From Candidatus Woesearchaeota archaeon CG10_big_fil_rev_8_21_14_0_10_36_11 (GTDB lineage: Archaea; Nanobdellota; Nanobdellia; Woesearchaeales; GW2011-AR9), in contig PCYB01000027.1 in the NCBI GenBank assembly GCA_002762845.1, forward strand, positions 1-21,643: a stretch of 21,643 nucleotides of DNA. The letters are read 5' to 3'. The notes under the pieces were generated by a model that worked only from the letters and a program-made list of their open reading frames with translations, ran no database searches and was not told where the DNA came from. Within the stretch, counting starts at the first letter, position 1; each line of letters opens with the position of its first letter. Both the position numbers and the translations under genes were made by a program. Shown piece after piece: positions 21,043 through 21,643 of the stretch.

Positions 21043-21561
21043 ATGACGCATAAAAAAGGAGAAATATCATTACTTTTTGTTGGGATGGCATTTATTGTTG
21101 CCGTTGTTCTCGCCATTTTACGAGAAGATACTCTGTCTCGTAGTATCGCGCTCGGTCTTGCGATCATTTCACTTCTTGGGGGAATATTTTTGTACGTTCG
21201 TATCGTTTTCCCAGTAAAGAAATTACGCAAAAATATTACAAAGTTTAATCCGGCACGATCCGTAGAAGATAATAAAGAAGTATATCTTAACATTTATGAA
21301 CTGTATTTAAAATTGTCTGAAAAACAGAAGCGGAATTTCTATGTTGGTGTAACCCAAGTACGTGATACTGTGGAAGAACAATTGCGTGCTGAGAAGCGTA
21401 TGCAACAATCTTTGGATAAAACAGAACATGGCGACATTGCACAACAAAAAGAAGCGTATGAAAATGCGTACACTCATTATCAAAAACTCCCTGAGGCAAC
21501 GAAACAACAGTATTATGCACAGATAGTTCATTTACGAGAAAAATTAGAGAATGGGAAATAG
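21043..21561 (+). CDS. Two-TM protein with duplicated C-terminal helical motif
   Basis: A 172-residue protein of unknown function. Two TM helices (about 9-26 and 33-55) form an N-terminal hairpin, followed by a charged, helical cytoplasmic region. That region contains two similar 33-residue units, at about 81-113 and 139-171, with the shared pattern Tyr-x-Asn-x-Tyr-x-x-Tyr-x-Lys-Leu, then Glu-x-x-Lys and an Arg-rich helix. They look like a duplicated helix-turn-helix-like or TPR-like hairpin, suggesting a membrane-tethered protein-binding scaffold (inference). The ATG at 21043 is preceded by GAGGTAG (21027-21033), a reasonable Shine-Dalgarno with a 9-nt spacer. It follows glyS by 62 bp and may be read through from it. 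Confidence 0.78.
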   Translation: MTHKKGEISLLFVGMAFIVAVVLAILREDTLSRSIALGLAIISLLGGIFLYVRIVFPVKKLRKNITKFNPARSVEDNKEVYLNIYELYLKLSEKQKRNFYVGVTQVRDTVEEQLRAEKRMQQSLDKTEHGDIAQQKEAYENAYTHYQKLPEATKQQYYAQIVHLREKLENGK

Positions 21562-21568
21562 TAATACT

Positions 21569-21643
21569 TTACCTTTCTGAAGCGATGATTTGATGCATAA
21601 ACAGAAGCGGGTTCTGCTTCTGTAGTCTTGCTGTTTCTACAAC
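21569..21643 (-). CDS. 3' end of an unidentified gene, cut by the window edge
   Basis: The minus strand is open for 24 codons from the window edge to a TAA at 21569-21571, ending in NPLLFMHQIIASER. The stretch with Glu-Thr-Ala-Arg and a short hydrophobic helix loosely recalls the ends of some transposases, but that is not enough to assign it. It converges with the two-TM gene. Confidence 0.4.
   Translation of the reverse strand, partial: VVETARLQKQNPLLFMHQIIASER
21601..21623. repeat. 8-bp inverted repeat near the window end
   Basis: ACAGAAGC (21601-21608) and GCTTCTGT (21616-21623) are perfect inverted copies with a 7-nt loop. They lie inside the partial minus-strand gene; they could form a hairpin or be coding coincidence. 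Confidence 0.55.

Overview
This window looks like a chromosomal segment from a small-genome archaeon, most likely a DPANN lineage of the Woesearchaeota/Pacearchaeota type. That placement is inferred from gene content and was not tested with a tree. The archaeal signs are a Trm5-type tRNA methyltransferase, a proteasome-activating nucleotidase (PAN), the large subunit of replication factor C, a split transketolase, a short ThiI-like protein and AT-rich TATA boxes. Most TATA boxes are centred about 26-28 nt upstream of an ATG, which implies leaderless mRNAs. The DNA is AT-rich and densely coded. The longest stretches without a gene are about 210 bp (2207-2415 and 4244-4454). I see no rRNA, tRNA, CRISPR array, integrase, complete insertion sequence or defence island.

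Layout. From 49 to 2206 lie a membrane-associated-looking P-loop ATPase (minus), trm5 (plus) and a cold-shock-domain protein with a long acidic tail (minus). From 2207 to 2415 is an intergenic region with inverted repeats and a possible small RNA. From 2416 to 4243 is a minus-strand pair, PAN followed by a metallo-beta-lactamase-fold hydrolase 4 nt downstream. At 4455-4727 is a very basic protein resembling a histone H1 tail, built from 18-residue repeats. From 4773 to 6740 is a secreted transglutaminase-like protein (minus), head to head with a minimal ThiI PP-loop protein (6823-7440). An unrecognised 284-residue protein follows, then an HD-family protein whose HD pair reads Asn-Asp, overlapping cysS. 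From 10399 to 12639 are a VKOR-family membrane protein and the two transketolase halves. From 12663 to 17650, all on the minus strand, are a ZIP-like membrane protein, a 52-residue zinc ribbon, valS and an IMP dehydrogenase family protein. From 17764 to 21561, on the plus strand, are an unrecognised 145-residue protein, rfcL, glyS and a two-TM protein with a duplicated helical motif. The last 75 nt hold the 3' end of another minus-strand gene.

How the genes fit together. Most are core information-processing and housekeeping genes: three aminoacyl-tRNA synthetases (Cys, Val, Gly), tRNA modification (Trm5, ThiI-like), the clamp loader, proteasomal unfolding, purine synthesis and non-oxidative pentose phosphate metabolism. 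Most are single-gene units with their own TATA box. The clear co-transcribed pairs are PAN/MBL, HD/cysS and the two transketolase halves. Genes for the cold-shock protein, the basic protein and transketolase carry short leaders with Shine-Dalgarno sequences, so both initiation modes appear to be used.

I did not find a clearly new multi-gene system. The best leads are small: the structured intergenic region at 2281-2400, the repeat-built basic protein, altered key residues in the HD, ThiI-like, PAN and IMPDH proteins, two unrecognised proteins, and tightly packed head-to-head leaderless promoters.
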